Source: Ardenticatenia bacterium (lineage in GTDB: Bacteria > Chloroflexota > Anaerolineae > Ardenticatenales > Ardenticatenaceae). Taken from it: a stretch of 34,498 nt of DNA. Each line of letters starts with the position of its first letter. Positions within the stretch are counted from its first letter, which is position 1. The translations under genes and the position numbers were made by a program. The stretch lies in assembly GCA_030949995.1 (NCBI GenBank), contig JAUZRY010000092.1, positions 1-34,498 on the forward strand. Direction: 5' to 3'. The notes under the pieces are model-generated. The model did not search any database. It was not told the origin of the DNA and saw only the letters and a list, made by a program, of their open reading frames with translations. Of this stretch, positions 1 to 8,041 are shown piece by piece.

Positions 1-67
1 GAGACGAGATTCGAACCCGCGACCCTCTGCTTGGAAGGCAGATGCTCTACCCCTGAGCTACTCCCGC
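1..67 (-). tRNA. tRNA-Gly(TCC), 3' end cut off by the window edge
   Basis: On the minus strand the sequence starts GCGGGAGTAGCTCAG at position 67. It contains a D arm, an anticodon arm TCTGC-CTTCCAA-GCAGA (anticodon TCC, glycine) and a T arm with the TTCGAAT loop. Only the first three bases (CTC) of the 3' acceptor strand lie inside the window; the remaining four base pairs, discriminator and CCA are outside. All visible stems pair, with G-U wobbles in the T stem. It is a normal elongator tRNA and is not obviously linked to the BCAA genes. Confidence 0.93.
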
Positions 68-121
68 CCGCAATCGCACGGAAAATTATACGGCGAACGC
101 CGATTTCGTCAAGAATTCGGC

Positions 122-538
122 TTAGCGGAGGTCGGCGACAAAACGGAGGGGAGTCCAAAACCCCGGAGCTGAAGTGTCAAGCTGAGGGTCTGTTGCTGTC
201 ACGATGCCCACAGGGGCGGGAGGGGCAGGAGGGTAGAGGAGGGCCACATGGCGGTGAGTGCGTGGCATGAAGAACAACACCACACTGGCAACCACCATGA
301 TTGCCACCAAGGGCACAAAGCGGACAGCTTCCCCCGCACGTGCGCGGGGAAGCGTGCCTGCGGGCGAGGGAGCCAACAAGGCGTCACACAAGGCCCGGTA
401 CACTCGCCCCGAGGGGGCGACGTGGCCGTATGCCTCTTGCATGAGGCGCCGAAGATCGGCGTCGGTCAAGTCCGACACGAGGATCACCTGTCCTCTGGTG
501 CTCAACAGCGGTTGGAGAATACTCCATACAAAATACAC
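122..538 (-). CDS. Small hypothetical protein with one transmembrane segment
   Basis: This is a 138-codon ORF starting at GTG, with AGAAGG nine bases upstream as a ribosome binding site. Residues about 20-65 read as a soluble helical region (LVSDLTDADLRRLMQEAYG and onward). They are followed by one hydrophobic span, FVPLVAIMVVASVVLFF, at about residues 73-90, and then a Pro-rich tail. I do not recognise a family. It lies 126 bases downstream of ilvD, beyond a long perfect hairpin, so it may or may not be co-transcribed with ilvD. The overlapping opposite-strand frames have no recognisable protein features and were not preferred. Function is unknown, and whether the gene is real rests only on the ribosome binding site, the length and the TM segment. 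Confidence 0.5.
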   Translation of the reverse strand: MYFVWSILQPLLSTRGQVILVSDLTDADLRRLMQEAYGHVAPSGRVYRALCDALLAPSPAGTLPRARAGEAVRFVPLVAIMVVASVVLFFMPRTHRHVALLYPPAPPAPVGIVTATDPQLDTSAPGFWTPLRFVADLR

Positions 539-598
539 GCTCAGATACCTTCTGGTTCACGCGTGTGTGGCCAACGAGAAGCCCATCGAGCGTGTGCG

Positions 599-630
599 CC
601 CCCGTGCTGCCTCCTGCGGCAGCACGGGGG
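599..630 (-). terminator. 13-bp perfect hairpin after ilvD, no U-tract
   Basis: Arms at 599-611 (CCCCCGTGCTGCC) and 618-630 (GGCAGCACGGGGG) pair perfectly around a six-base loop. It lies 35 bases after the ilvD stop codon on the minus strand. Neither strand has a following T-run, so it is not a canonical intrinsic terminator. It could be a Rho-assisted stop or a 3'-end stabiliser for the ilvE-ilvD transcript. Confidence 0.45.
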
Positions 631-664
631 TGAAAGTAGCCGCGCGCGGAGTGTTCCGCTCCGA

Positions 665-2369
665 TCAGCACCCGTCGCGCAACACTGCCCCTTGGCTGCC
701 ACTGGTCACCAGGCTGGCGTAGCGACGCAACCACTTGCTCGTGGTGCGAATGGGGGGCGGGCTCCACATCGCCCGACGGCGCGCTAACTCCTCCTCACTC
801 ACTTCCAGTTCCAGCCGACGGTTGGGAATGTCGATGGAAATGATATCACCGTTTTCCACCAATGCGATAGGGCCGCCGGCGGCGGCCTCGGGCGAGACGT
901 GTCCGATGCAGGCGCCGCGCGTGCCGCCGCTGAAGCGCCCGTCGGTGATGAGGGCCACGCTGTCGCCGAGCCCCATGCCCATGATGTTGCTGGTGGGGGC
1001 CAACATTTCCTGCATGCCAGGGCCGCCCCGGGGCCCCTCGTACCGGATGACGACCACGTCGCCCGGCTTGACGCGGCCGTTGAGGATGCCGGCATTGGCC
1101 TCATCGTGACTTTCGAAGACGACCGCCGGCCCGCGGTGCACCATCATTTCAGGCAGCACGCCGGCTGTCTTCACGATAGCGCCTTCTGGGGCCAAGTTGC
1201 CGAAGAGCACGGCCAGCCCGCCCGTTTCGCTGTAGGGGGCGTCGATGGGGCGGATGACGTCCCAATCTCGGCTCTCGTGACCCACCACATGTTCGCCCAG
1301 CGTCTTGCCCGTCACGGTGAGCTGGTCGAGGTTGAGAATGCCCGGCCGTTTGGCCAACTCGTTCAGAATGGCGGAAATCCCTCCGGCCCGGTCCACGTCT
1401 TCGATGTGGTAGTGGCTGGAGGGCGAGACTTTACAGATACAGGGGGTGCGTTCGGCGATCTCGTTAAGGCGTGCCAGAGGGTACGCAATGCCGGCCTCGT
1501 GGGCGATGGCGATGGTGTGCAGCACCGTGTTCGTGCTGCCGCCCATGGCCATGTCGAGGGCGAAGGCGTTGTCGATGGCCTCGGACGTTACGATCTTCCG
1601 GGGCGTGAGCTCCCACTCGATGAGGCGCATGAGTTGGAAGGCTGCCTCTCGGGCCAGCTCTTCTCGTCTGGGGTCAATGGCCAGGATCGTGCCGTTGCCC
1701 GGCAGTGCCAGTCCCAACGCCTCACACAGGCAGTTCATCGAGTTGGCCGTGAACATCCCGGAGCAGGAGCCACAGGTGGGGCAGGCGTAATCCTCCAGCA
1801 CCTTGAGCTCCTGTTCGGAAATGCGTCCGGACTTGTACGCCCCCACGCCCTCAAAGACGGAGATCAAGTCCACCACTTGGCCACTGGGCGTTTTTTCCGG
1901 CGGCCATGGGGCCACCACTGATGAAGATCGTGGGAATGTCGAGGCGCACAGCAGCCATGAGCATGCCGGGCACGATCTTGTCGCAATTCGGGATGCAGAT
2001 GAGGCCGTCGAAGTGGTGGGCAGCCACCATCGTCTCCACCGCATCGGCGATCAACTCGCGGCTGGGCAGCGAGTACTTCATGCCCTCGTGGCCCATGGCA
2101 ATCCCGTCGTCCACGCCGATGGTGTTGAACATGAAGGGGACCCCTCCGGCCTCGCGCACGGCCTCGCGCACCACTTCGCCGAACTCCTTGAGGTGAACGT
2201 GTCCGGGGATAATGTCCACGTAGGAGTTGGCAATGGCGATGAAGGGCTTGTCGAAATCCTCGTCGCGCACCCCTGTGGCCTTGAGCAGGGCGCGGTGAGG
2301 AGCTCGTTCAAACCCGCGCTTAATCATGTCCGACCGCATTCGGCGATGGTTTGAACCGTTTGTGCGCAT
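665..2369 (-). CDS. ilvD: Dihydroxy-acid dehydratase IlvD, one-base frame break
   Basis: IlvD dehydrates 2,3-dihydroxy-3-methylbutanoate and 2,3-dihydroxy-3-methylpentanoate to the 2-oxoacids, the third common step of valine, leucine and isoleucine synthesis. The N-terminal frame (2369 to about 1895) contains [18 protein letters not shown] and the first Fe-S cysteine motif, [10 protein letters not shown]. The C-terminal frame (about 1890 to 665) carries [19 protein letters not shown] and the family end, ARRRAMW. The two frames join at a run of six T (1891-1896, A6 in the mRNA): with five A the protein reads [18 protein letters not shown] and is 567 residues, the usual family length. The start at 2369 is set by GGGGAGG about five bases upstream. 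The gene follows ilvE by 21 bases and is the last biosynthetic gene of the cluster. I treat the break as a likely sequencing indel; if it is real, the enzyme would be lost or would depend on slippage. Confidence 0.93.
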
Positions 2370-2390
2370 TGTGTCCTCCCCCCCTTTCAG

Positions 2391-3332
2391 CTACCGTTCC
2401 GCCGTTTCCTCCTGGTACACATACGTCAGCCAGCCGTGCCTGTCCTCCGCGTGCCCCTCGACGATGGCGAAGAAGTCTTCCTGCAGCGCCTTCGTAATGG
2501 GGCCGCGCGTGCCCCGTCCCACCTTTTGGCCGTCCACGGAACGAATGGGCGTAATCTCGGCCGCTGTGCCCGTGAAGAAGAGCTCGTCGGCGATGTAGAG
2601 CATCTCGCGGGCAATGGACTGCTCGCGCAGTGGGTACCCGTGATCCTCGATAAGTTGCATGACCAGCTTGCGGGTGATGCCCAACAGGATGGAATTGGCA
2701 GCCGGCGGGGTGTAAATCACCCCGTCCAGCACCACGAAGATGTTTTCCCCGCTGCCCTCGCTCACGTACCCGTACACGTCCAAGGCAATGCCCTCGGCAA
2801 AGCCCAAGTCACGGGCTTCCATGGTAATGAGCTGGGAGTTGATGTATTGGCCGCCGATTTTGGCCATGGCGGGAAACGTGTCAGGTGCCATGCGTCGCCA
2901 CGAACTCACCATCACATCCACCCCGTGCTCGATGGCCTCGCTGCCCAAATAGCGCCCCCACTCGATGGTGATGATCACCACGTGGACGGGGCACCCGCGC
3001 GGGTCCAGCCCGAGCCGCTCGGCGCCCCGGAAGACCAGCGGCCGGATGTAGGCGGAGGGCAGCCTGTTGGCCCGCAGTGTCTCCAAGATCGCCTGGTTGA
3101 TCTCCTCCTCAGTGTAGGGGATCTCCATGCGGTAGAGCTTACATGAGTTGAAAAGCCGGCGGGTGTGATCCGACAGGGCCAACACGGCCGGGCCTCGTGG
3201 CGTGGGGTAGGCGCGGATGCCTTCGAAGACGCTCGAGCCGTAGTGCAGGGCGTGGGCCATCACGTGAACGGTGGCCTGATCCCAAGGCAGCAGTTGGCCG
3301 TCCATCCAAATGTACTCCGCTTTGCTCGACAT
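2391..3332 (-). CDS. ilvE: Branched-chain amino acid aminotransferase IlvE
   Basis: This PLP fold-type IV aminotransferase carries out the final transamination, giving Val, Leu and Ile with glutamate as amino donor. The protein is 313 residues, a normal length. Motifs include the N-terminal YIWMDGQLLPWDQATVHV, HYGSSVFEGIRAY, the catalytic lysine K158 in MAKIGGQYINS, and the PLP-phosphate loop region EGIALDVYGYVSEGSGENIFVV. The frame is open further upstream, but the start at 3332 (MSSKAEYIW) is chosen because GGAGGG lies four bases before the ATG and homology begins there. It is separated from cimA by 215 bases that contain an intrinsic terminator, so it probably has its own promoter or depends on read-through. 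It is followed closely by ilvD. Confidence 0.95.
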   Translation of the reverse strand: MSSKAEYIWMDGQLLPWDQATVHVMAHALHYGSSVFEGIRAYPTPRGPAVLALSDHTRRLFNSCKLYRMEIPYTEEEINQAILETLRANRLPSAYIRPLVFRGAERLGLDPRGCPVHVVIITIEWGRYLGSEAIEHGVDVMVSSWRRMAPDTFPAMAKIGGQYINSQLITMEARDLGFAEGIALDVYGYVSEGSGENIFVVLDGVIYTPPAANSILLGITRKLVMQLIEDHGYPLREQSIAREMLYIADELFFTGTAAEITPIRSVDGQKVGRGTRGPITKALQEDFFAIVEGHAEDRHGWLTYVYQEETAER

Positions 3333-3434
3333 AATACCCTCCGTGGCACATAGTAACGAGTTTTGACGGCGAAACGTGACCTCATCTTCTGGCCTGGCTC
3401 TACGCGGAGAGGCCACACGTGGACCACATTGATG

Positions 3435-3457
3435 AAAAAAACGCACCTTGCGGTGCG
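3435..3457 (-). terminator. Intrinsic terminator downstream of cimA
   Basis: On the minus strand CGCACC-GCAA-GGTGCG (3457 to 3442) forms a GNRA-looped six-base-pair stem followed directly by seven T (3441-3435). This is a textbook Rho-independent terminator about 90 bases past the cimA stop and before ilvE. An alternative pairing, ACCTTGC (3468-3462) with GCAAGGT (3451-3445), would break the terminator stem, so conditional read-through into ilvE-ilvD is possible. I found no leader peptide next to it. Confidence 0.85.
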
Positions 3458-3547
3458 CGTGGCAAGGTCAACAGGGCGTGCTCGACACGAGCCGGGGGGC
3501 GAAGGCCCGCCACGGGTGTGCGACACCTTCGCCACCGTCCCCGGCGT

Positions 3548-5179
3548 TCACAGTCGATCGAGCTCGCCTCGTGGGCGGGCTGCTGAGATGAGGGTGGTCT
3601 CGTGTGGCCCATTGAGCGCGCCTGAGCGCCACAGGCCGTACTCGATGCTGTCCACCAGCGCCTGCCACGAGGCTGCGATAATGTTGGTCGAGCATCCCAC
3701 GGTCGTCCACACGTCGTGTCCGCGGCGGGTGTCGATGAGCACTCGGGTCGTGGCGGCCGTCCCCGTGTTCCCGTCGAGGATACGTACTTTATAATCGCTT
3801 AAGCTGAACTCGGCAAGTGTCGGATAATAGGGCAGCAGGGCCTTGCGCAAGGCCGCGTCCAGGGCGTTGACGGGGCCGTTCCCCTCGGCGGCCGTGTGGA
3901 CCACATCGCCCTTCACCCGTACTTTGACCGTGGCCTCGGCCAACACGCCCCGCCCCTCCCTGTGTTCCACCATAACCGTGAAGTCGATCAGCTCGAAGGG
4001 CGGACGGTACCCGGCCCGGCTGCGCCTGATCAGCAGGGCGGCTGAAGCTTCGGCCGCCTCGAAGGAGAAGCCTTGGGCTTCCAGCTCCTTGATGCGACGG
4101 GCCACCTCCCGCGCCTCTTCCCTGGAGAGATGATCATCGAAGCCCAATTCCTCCACTTTGTAGAGGATGTTGCCCTTGCCCGAGAGCTCCGAGACCACCA
4201 CGCGGGTACGGTTGCCCACCAGCTCGGGGTCGATGTGCTGGTAGCTGTGGCGGTACTTGACCGTGGCATCGGCGTGGAGGCCGGCTTTGTGGGCGAAGGC
4301 GCTGAGGCCCACGTAGGGCTGGTGGGTGTCGTGGGGCAAGTTGCACAGTTCGGCGACCACACGGGAGATCTCGGTCAGCTTGCGGAGCTGGTCATCACGC
4401 ACACATTCAATGCCCATTTTGAGCTTCAGGTTGGCGATAGTGGAGATGAGGTTGCAGTTGCCCACCCGTTCGCCGTAGCCGTTGATGGTGCCCTGCACGT
4501 GGGTGGCACCGGCCCGCACGGCTGCCAAGGTGTTGGCCACGCCCAGTTCCGCGTCGTTGTGGGTGTGGATGCCCACCCGCACGGGCACGCGGGCCACCAC
4601 GGTACGGGTGATTGCCTCCACGTCCCACGGCATAGAGCCCCCATTGGTATCACAGAGCACCACGGTCTCCGCGCCGCCTTGGATAGCAGCTTCCAGGGTA
4701 GCTAGCGCGTACTCAGGATCATCGCGATACCCGTCGAAGAAGTGTTCGGCATCGTAGATGACCCGGCGCCCCTGATCTCGCAAATAGCGCACGGTCTCTT
4801 CGATCATGCGCAGATTGTCTTCACGGGTGACGCGCAACACTTCGCGCACGTGCAAGGTCCACGTCTTGCCCACAATTGTGACCACCGGCGTGGCGGCCGC
4901 TAACAGGGCCTGCAAGTTGGGGTCCTCGTCCAGGGCCACGTCGGCGCGCCCGGTGTAACTGAAGGCGCACACGGTAACGTGGTGCAAGTCCAACTCCCGG
5001 ACGCGGCGGAAGTACTCCGCATCCTTGGGATTTGAGCCCGGCCATCCGCCTTCCACGTAGTGGACGCCTAACTCGTCCAGAAGTTGGGTGATGCGCAGCT
5101 TGTCTTCCACCGAGAGGGAGATGCCTTCCCGCTGAGTGCCGTCGCGCAGCGTCGTGTCATACAGTTCAACCGTTGTCAT
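3548..5179 (-). CDS. cimA: (R)-citramalate synthase CimA
   Basis: CimA condenses acetyl-CoA and pyruvate to citramalate, which LeuCD and LeuB convert to 2-oxobutyrate for isoleucine, bypassing threonine deaminase. The 543-residue protein opens with the family signature TVELYDTTLRDGTQREGIS, followed by a DRE-TIM catalytic barrel with the metal-binding IHTHNDAELGVAN and the NGYGERVGNCNL motif. The C-terminal third is a LeuA-type regulatory domain (LIDFTVMVEHREGRG onward). DTTLRDGTQREG and EHFFDGY distinguish it from LeuA, which is also present in this cluster. The start at 5179 (MTTVELYD) has GGAGG eight bases upstream; the longer open frame to 5245 has no ribosome binding site. It lies 90 bases after leuB and is the last gene before the intrinsic terminator. 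Confidence 0.95.
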   Translation of the reverse strand: MTTVELYDTTLRDGTQREGISLSVEDKLRITQLLDELGVHYVEGGWPGSNPKDAEYFRRVRELDLHHVTVCAFSYTGRADVALDEDPNLQALLAAATPVVTIVGKTWTLHVREVLRVTREDNLRMIEETVRYLRDQGRRVIYDAEHFFDGYRDDPEYALATLEAAIQGGAETVVLCDTNGGSMPWDVEAITRTVVARVPVRVGIHTHNDAELGVANTLAAVRAGATHVQGTINGYGERVGNCNLISTIANLKLKMGIECVRDDQLRKLTEISRVVAELCNLPHDTHQPYVGLSAFAHKAGLHADATVKYRHSYQHIDPELVGNRTRVVVSELSGKGNILYKVEELGFDDHLSREEAREVARRIKELEAQGFSFEAAEASAALLIRRSRAGYRPPFELIDFTVMVEHREGRGVLAEATVKVRVKGDVVHTAAEGNGPVNALDAALRKALLPYYPTLAEFSLSDYKVRILDGNTGTAATTRVLIDTRRGHDVWTTVGCSTNIIAASWQALVDSIEYGLWRSGALNGPHETTLISAARPRGELDRL

Positions 5180-5269
5180 GGGTTGTGCCTCCTGTTCGCG
5201 TTGTGTCTGTTGGTTAACCCGCTCATGGGCCACGATGCCCGGCATCTTCGGGCCGGGTCGGAGCCACGT

Positions 5270-6358
5270 CTACTGGTCCACCTTGGCAATTGAACTGGGG
5301 ACCAGGTCGGCGACCTGGGTCCCCAGCACCTCCGTGGCCACAGGCGTCTCGTTTGGGCGGGCGATATCGGCCGTGCGCAGCCCTTGGGCCAGTGCCTGGC
5401 GCACGGCTTCCTCGACACAACGGGCTTCCTGTTCCAAGTTGAGCGAGTACCGCAGCAGGAGCGCGGCGCTCAGAATGGCACCGATCGGGTTGGCAATGCC
5501 CTGGCCGGCGATGTCGGGCGCGGAGCCGTGGACCGGCTCGTAGAGGCCGGGGCCACTCTCGCCCAATGAGGCGCTGGGCAACATGCCCAAGGAGCCGGCC
5601 AGCATAGCGGCTTCATCGGTGAGGATGTCGCCGAACATGTTCCCGGTCACGATCACGTCGAAGTCGGCGGGCCGGCGCAACAGGTGCATGGCGGCCGCGT
5701 CGACCAATAGGTGTTCGAGTTGCACGTCGGGGAACTCCTCGGCCATGATGTGGGTGACCACGTGGCGCCACAGGCGCGAGGAGGCCAACACATTGGCCTT
5801 GTCCACGCTGGTCACACGGCGGCGACGGCGGCGGGCGATCTCCCCGGCCAAGCGCACCACACGGGCCACCTCGGGCCCCGTGTAGAGCATGGTGTCATAG
5901 GCTGTGCCGTCTGTGGGCTCCTGGCGAGGGCCGAAGTAGATGCCGCCGGTCAACTCGCGCACGACGACCAAGTTCACGCCTTCCACAATGTGACGCTTGA
6001 GGGGCGAGGCGTCGACCAAGGCAGGGAAGAGGGTCACTGGCCGCAGGTTGGCGAAGAGGCCCAATGCCTTGCGCAGCCCGAGCAATCCCTGTTCCGGGCG
6101 CACGGGAGCGGTGGGATCGTCCCACTTGGGGCCGCCCACGGCACCCAAGAGCACGGCGTCGGCCTGTTGGCAAGCAGCCAGCGTTTCGTCGGGAAGCGCG
6201 GTGCCGTGAGCGTCAATCGCACATCCGCCGATCAGGTGTTCCACAAAGTGGAACTCATGGCCAAAGGCGTCAGCTACCGCCTGCAGGACACGCACGGCCT
6301 CCCGGGTGACCTCGGGGCCAATGCCATCTCCTCCCAGCACGACGATCGTAGCGTTCAT
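5270..6358 (-). CDS. leuB: 3-isopropylmalate dehydrogenase LeuB
   Basis: LeuB oxidatively decarboxylates 3-isopropylmalate to 2-oxoisocaproate using NAD. In the CimA route it also acts on 3-methylmalate. The protein is about 362 residues with [13 protein letters not shown] at the N-terminus, the substrate region [17 protein letters not shown], and the metal-binding [29 protein letters not shown]. There are two in-frame ATGs, at 6364 and 6358. I prefer 6358 because AGGAG is then nine bases upstream rather than three. It follows the HAD phosphatase gene by 36 bases and precedes cimA by 90. Confidence 0.95.
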   Translation of the reverse strand: MNATIVVLGGDGIGPEVTREAVRVLQAVADAFGHEFHFVEHLIGGCAIDAHGTALPDETLAACQQADAVLLGAVGGPKWDDPTAPVRPEQGLLGLRKALGLFANLRPVTLFPALVDASPLKRHIVEGVNLVVVRELTGGIYFGPRQEPTDGTAYDTMLYTGPEVARVVRLAGEIARRRRRRVTSVDKANVLASSRLWRHVVTHIMAEEFPDVQLEHLLVDAAAMHLLRRPADFDVIVTGNMFGDILTDEAAMLAGSLGMLPSASLGESGPGLYEPVHGSAPDIAGQGIANPIGAILSAALLLRYSLNLEQEARCVEEAVRQALAQGLRTADIARPNETPVATEVLGTQVADLVPSSIAKVDQ

Positions 6359-6394
6359 GGGCATGTGCTCCTCACATGTGGTGGTTGAGTCTCC

Positions 6395-7195
6395 TTATTG
6401 GTTCGCGCTCGGCTTCACGCCCACGAGGGGCAGCACGTGGGTGACATCGGGCAGGACCCAATCGGGCGTCACTTCCCGTTCCAAGTCCTCGGGCCGAAAC
6501 TTGCCCGTTTGCACGAGAATGCCCTTGAGCCCCACCTGTTGGGCAGCGCCCACGTCGCTGATCACGTCGTCGCCCACCATGGCCACCCGTGTTGAGGGAA
6601 CCCCGAGCGATTCTAAGGCCAGCCGGAAGAAGGCCGGCGCCGGTTTCCCGATGATCACGGGATCCTGGCCTGTGGCGAAGCTCAGGGCCGAAACGTAGGC
6701 TCCGGTGTCGAGTCGCAAGCCGTCGGGGGCCTTCCAGTATCGTCCCATCCCCAAGGCCACGAGGCGGGCGCCGCCAACGAGCAACCTGAGGGCACGGTTG
6801 AGCGCGGACGCAGTCCACCCGTCGCCCATGTCACCTACGACCACGAAGTCGGCGCCCGATTCGACCCCTTCATCTACGAGGGGGAGGCCGGTGAACTCCT
6901 CGCGCGTCGGGGGAGCTACGAACAAGGCCACGGCCTGCGCGCCCTGTGCGCGTAACCACCGGGCGGCCGCGGCCGGGGGCGTGAGCACCATGTCCGTGGA
7001 GAGGGAAACGCCCAAGGCGCGGAAGCGCTCGACGATAAGCCGGCGGGGCACTAATGTCGTGTTGCTCAGGATGCGGAAGGGAACGCCGGACGACAACAGG
7101 GTCACGAGCACGTCGATCACACCGGGCAAGGGGTGGCCTCCGGTGACCAACACGCCGTCCAAGTCGAGCAAAAGGCCGTCGAGTTCAGCGTCCAT
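6395..7195 (-). CDS. HAD superfamily class IIA phosphatase (NagD/LHPP-like)
   Basis: This is a 266-residue cytosolic HAD hydrolase. Motif I is LLLDLDGVLVTGG (nucleophile D11, acid D13), motif II is RILSNTT, motif III is the lysine in PVIIGKPAPAFF, and motif IV is VAMVGDDVISDVGAAQQVGLKG. The large cap inserted between motifs II and III is class II, as in NagD, 4-nitrophenylphosphatase and the LHPP-like proteins. AGGAG lies six bases before the ATG. The substrate cannot be told from sequence. Because it sits inside the leu genes, it may remove a phosphorylated by-product or a damaged metabolite, but this is only a guess from context. Confidence 0.9.
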   Translation of the reverse strand: MDAELDGLLLDLDGVLVTGGHPLPGVIDVLVTLLSSGVPFRILSNTTLVPRRLIVERFRALGVSLSTDMVLTPPAAAARWLRAQGAQAVALFVAPPTREEFTGLPLVDEGVESGADFVVVGDMGDGWTASALNRALRLLVGGARLVALGMGRYWKAPDGLRLDTGAYVSALSFATGQDPVIIGKPAPAFFRLALESLGVPSTRVAMVGDDVISDVGAAQQVGLKGILVQTGKFRPEDLEREVTPDWVLPDVTHVLPLVGVKPSANQ

Positions 7196-7251
7196 AAGCC
7201 GCTCCTGCGTTCACCTGAGTGGAGTGAGGTCTCCTGTGAGCAGGGAAAATG

Positions 7252-7301
7252 CCCCTACGGGGAAACGGGGCAAGGGCCCCTTGGATGTTTCCCCGTCGGG
7301 G
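7252..7301. repeat. 15-bp inverted repeat between the 49-aa ORF and the HAD gene
   Basis: CCCCTACGGGGAAAC (7252-7266) and GTTTCCCCGTCGGGG (7287-7301) are complementary with a single mismatch around a 20-base spacer. The spacer itself contains the palindrome AAGGGCCCCTT. Each arm can also fold alone as a small CCCC/GGGG hairpin. In the minus-strand transcript the stem is followed by GCATTTTCCC, a poor U-tract. It may be a partial terminator or an mRNA processing or stability element within the operon. Confidence 0.55.
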
Positions 7302-7326
7302 AGAGAAGGGCTCAGATGGCGAGTGT

Positions 7327-7476
7327 TCACCGGTAGTAGGCTTGGATCATCTGACAGGCGTACTCCTCGCGGCGAGGCTGAGACGCGGACGCGCTCCCCT
7401 TGCCGTTCGACGATGCCTTCTTGGCCTCGGACACGACGGCTTTCTCCACAGTTGGAACGACTTCGTGCTTCCACAT
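7327..7476 (-). CDS. 49-residue basic small protein inside the leu operon
   Basis: The ORF starts MWKHEVVPTVEKAVVSEAKK and is 49 codons long. It has a strong ribosome binding site (GGAGG seven bases before the ATG, itself within a run of GGAGGAGAAGGAGG). The first half is a likely amphipathic helix, followed by a Gly/Ser/Ala linker and a C-terminal QPRREEYACQMIQAYYR with a single cysteine. There is no signal peptide or TM segment. It lies between leuD (58 bases upstream) and the HAD phosphatase, in the same direction. I know no family for it. The longer opposite or alternative frames over the same bases lack ribosome binding sites. Confidence 0.6.
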   Translation of the reverse strand: MWKHEVVPTVEKAVVSEAKKASSNGKGSASASQPRREEYACQMIQAYYR

Positions 7477-7534
7477 GATATTTCCTCCTTCTCCTCCTTG
7501 GCGTGTTTGGTCCTCCATGCCCTGAACGGCGTGA

Positions 7535-8041
7535 TCACCGCTCCTGGGAGCCCCCCTTGGCTTTCAGGTATTCCAGATATCCCCCTGCCTCCCGCACCTG
7601 GATGGCAAAATCGGGCAAGGGGGAGAAGTGCAATTCCTGGCCCGTGCGCAGGTTTGTGAGCGTGCCCCCCGTCAGGTCCACCTCCACCTGGTCGCCTGTC
7701 TGGAAGTGTTGGGGGGCGTTGGGGAGCTCCACGATCAGGAAGCCGTTGTTGATGGCGTTCCGGTAGAAGATGTTGGCGAAACTTTCCGCGATGACGACCT
7801 CCACGCCGGCGGCCTTGAGGGCCCAGACGGCGTGCTCGCGGCTGCTTCCCGTGCCGAAGTTCTTGCCGGCCACCACAATGTCGCCCGGCTGGACACTCTT
7901 GGGAAAGTCGGGGTCCAAGTCCTCCATGACATGTTGGGCGAGGTAGGCCGGGTCGTCGCTGGTCAAGTAGCGGGCCGGGATGATCTCGTCGGTGTTGATG
8001 TGGTCTCGGGCGTACACGTGCACGCGACCTGTGACCTTCAT
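7535..8041 (-). CDS. leuD: 3-isopropylmalate dehydratase small subunit LeuD
   Basis: LeuD is the small, swivelling subunit of isopropylmalate isomerase and pairs with LeuC. The 168-residue protein is the short type, with [18 protein letters not shown] near the start, the signature [18 protein letters not shown], and [24 protein letters not shown] precedes the ATG, and the start codon overlaps the leuC stop as ATGA, so translation is coupled. With CimA in the same operon, the LeuCD pair is expected to isomerise both isopropylmalate and citramalate; this is known for related systems and inferred here. Confidence 0.95.
   Translation of the reverse strand: MKVTGRVHVYARDHINTDEIIPARYLTSDDPAYLAQHVMEDLDPDFPKSVQPGDIVVAGKNFGTGSSREHAVWALKAAGVEVVIAESFANIFYRNAINNGFLIVELPNAPQHFQTGDQVEVDLTGGTLTNLRTGQELHFSPLPDFAIQVREAGGYLEYLKAKGGSQER

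Noticed and set aside
1891-1896. Programmed -1/+1 frameshifting in ilvD at the A6 run
   Set aside because: There is no downstream stimulatory structure or conserved slippery heptamer with two products, and six other genes in the window have similar one-base breaks; sequencing error is simpler.
899-1921. 340-codon ORF on the plus strand opposite ilvD
   Set aside because: It is antisense to well-conserved IlvD sequence, with no ribosome binding site and no recognisable protein features; an artefact of high GC.
3333-3434. Possible -10 (TACTAT) just before ilvE
   Set aside because: No acceptable -35 at 16-18 bases, and the element sits almost on the ribosome binding site, so I did not annotate a promoter.
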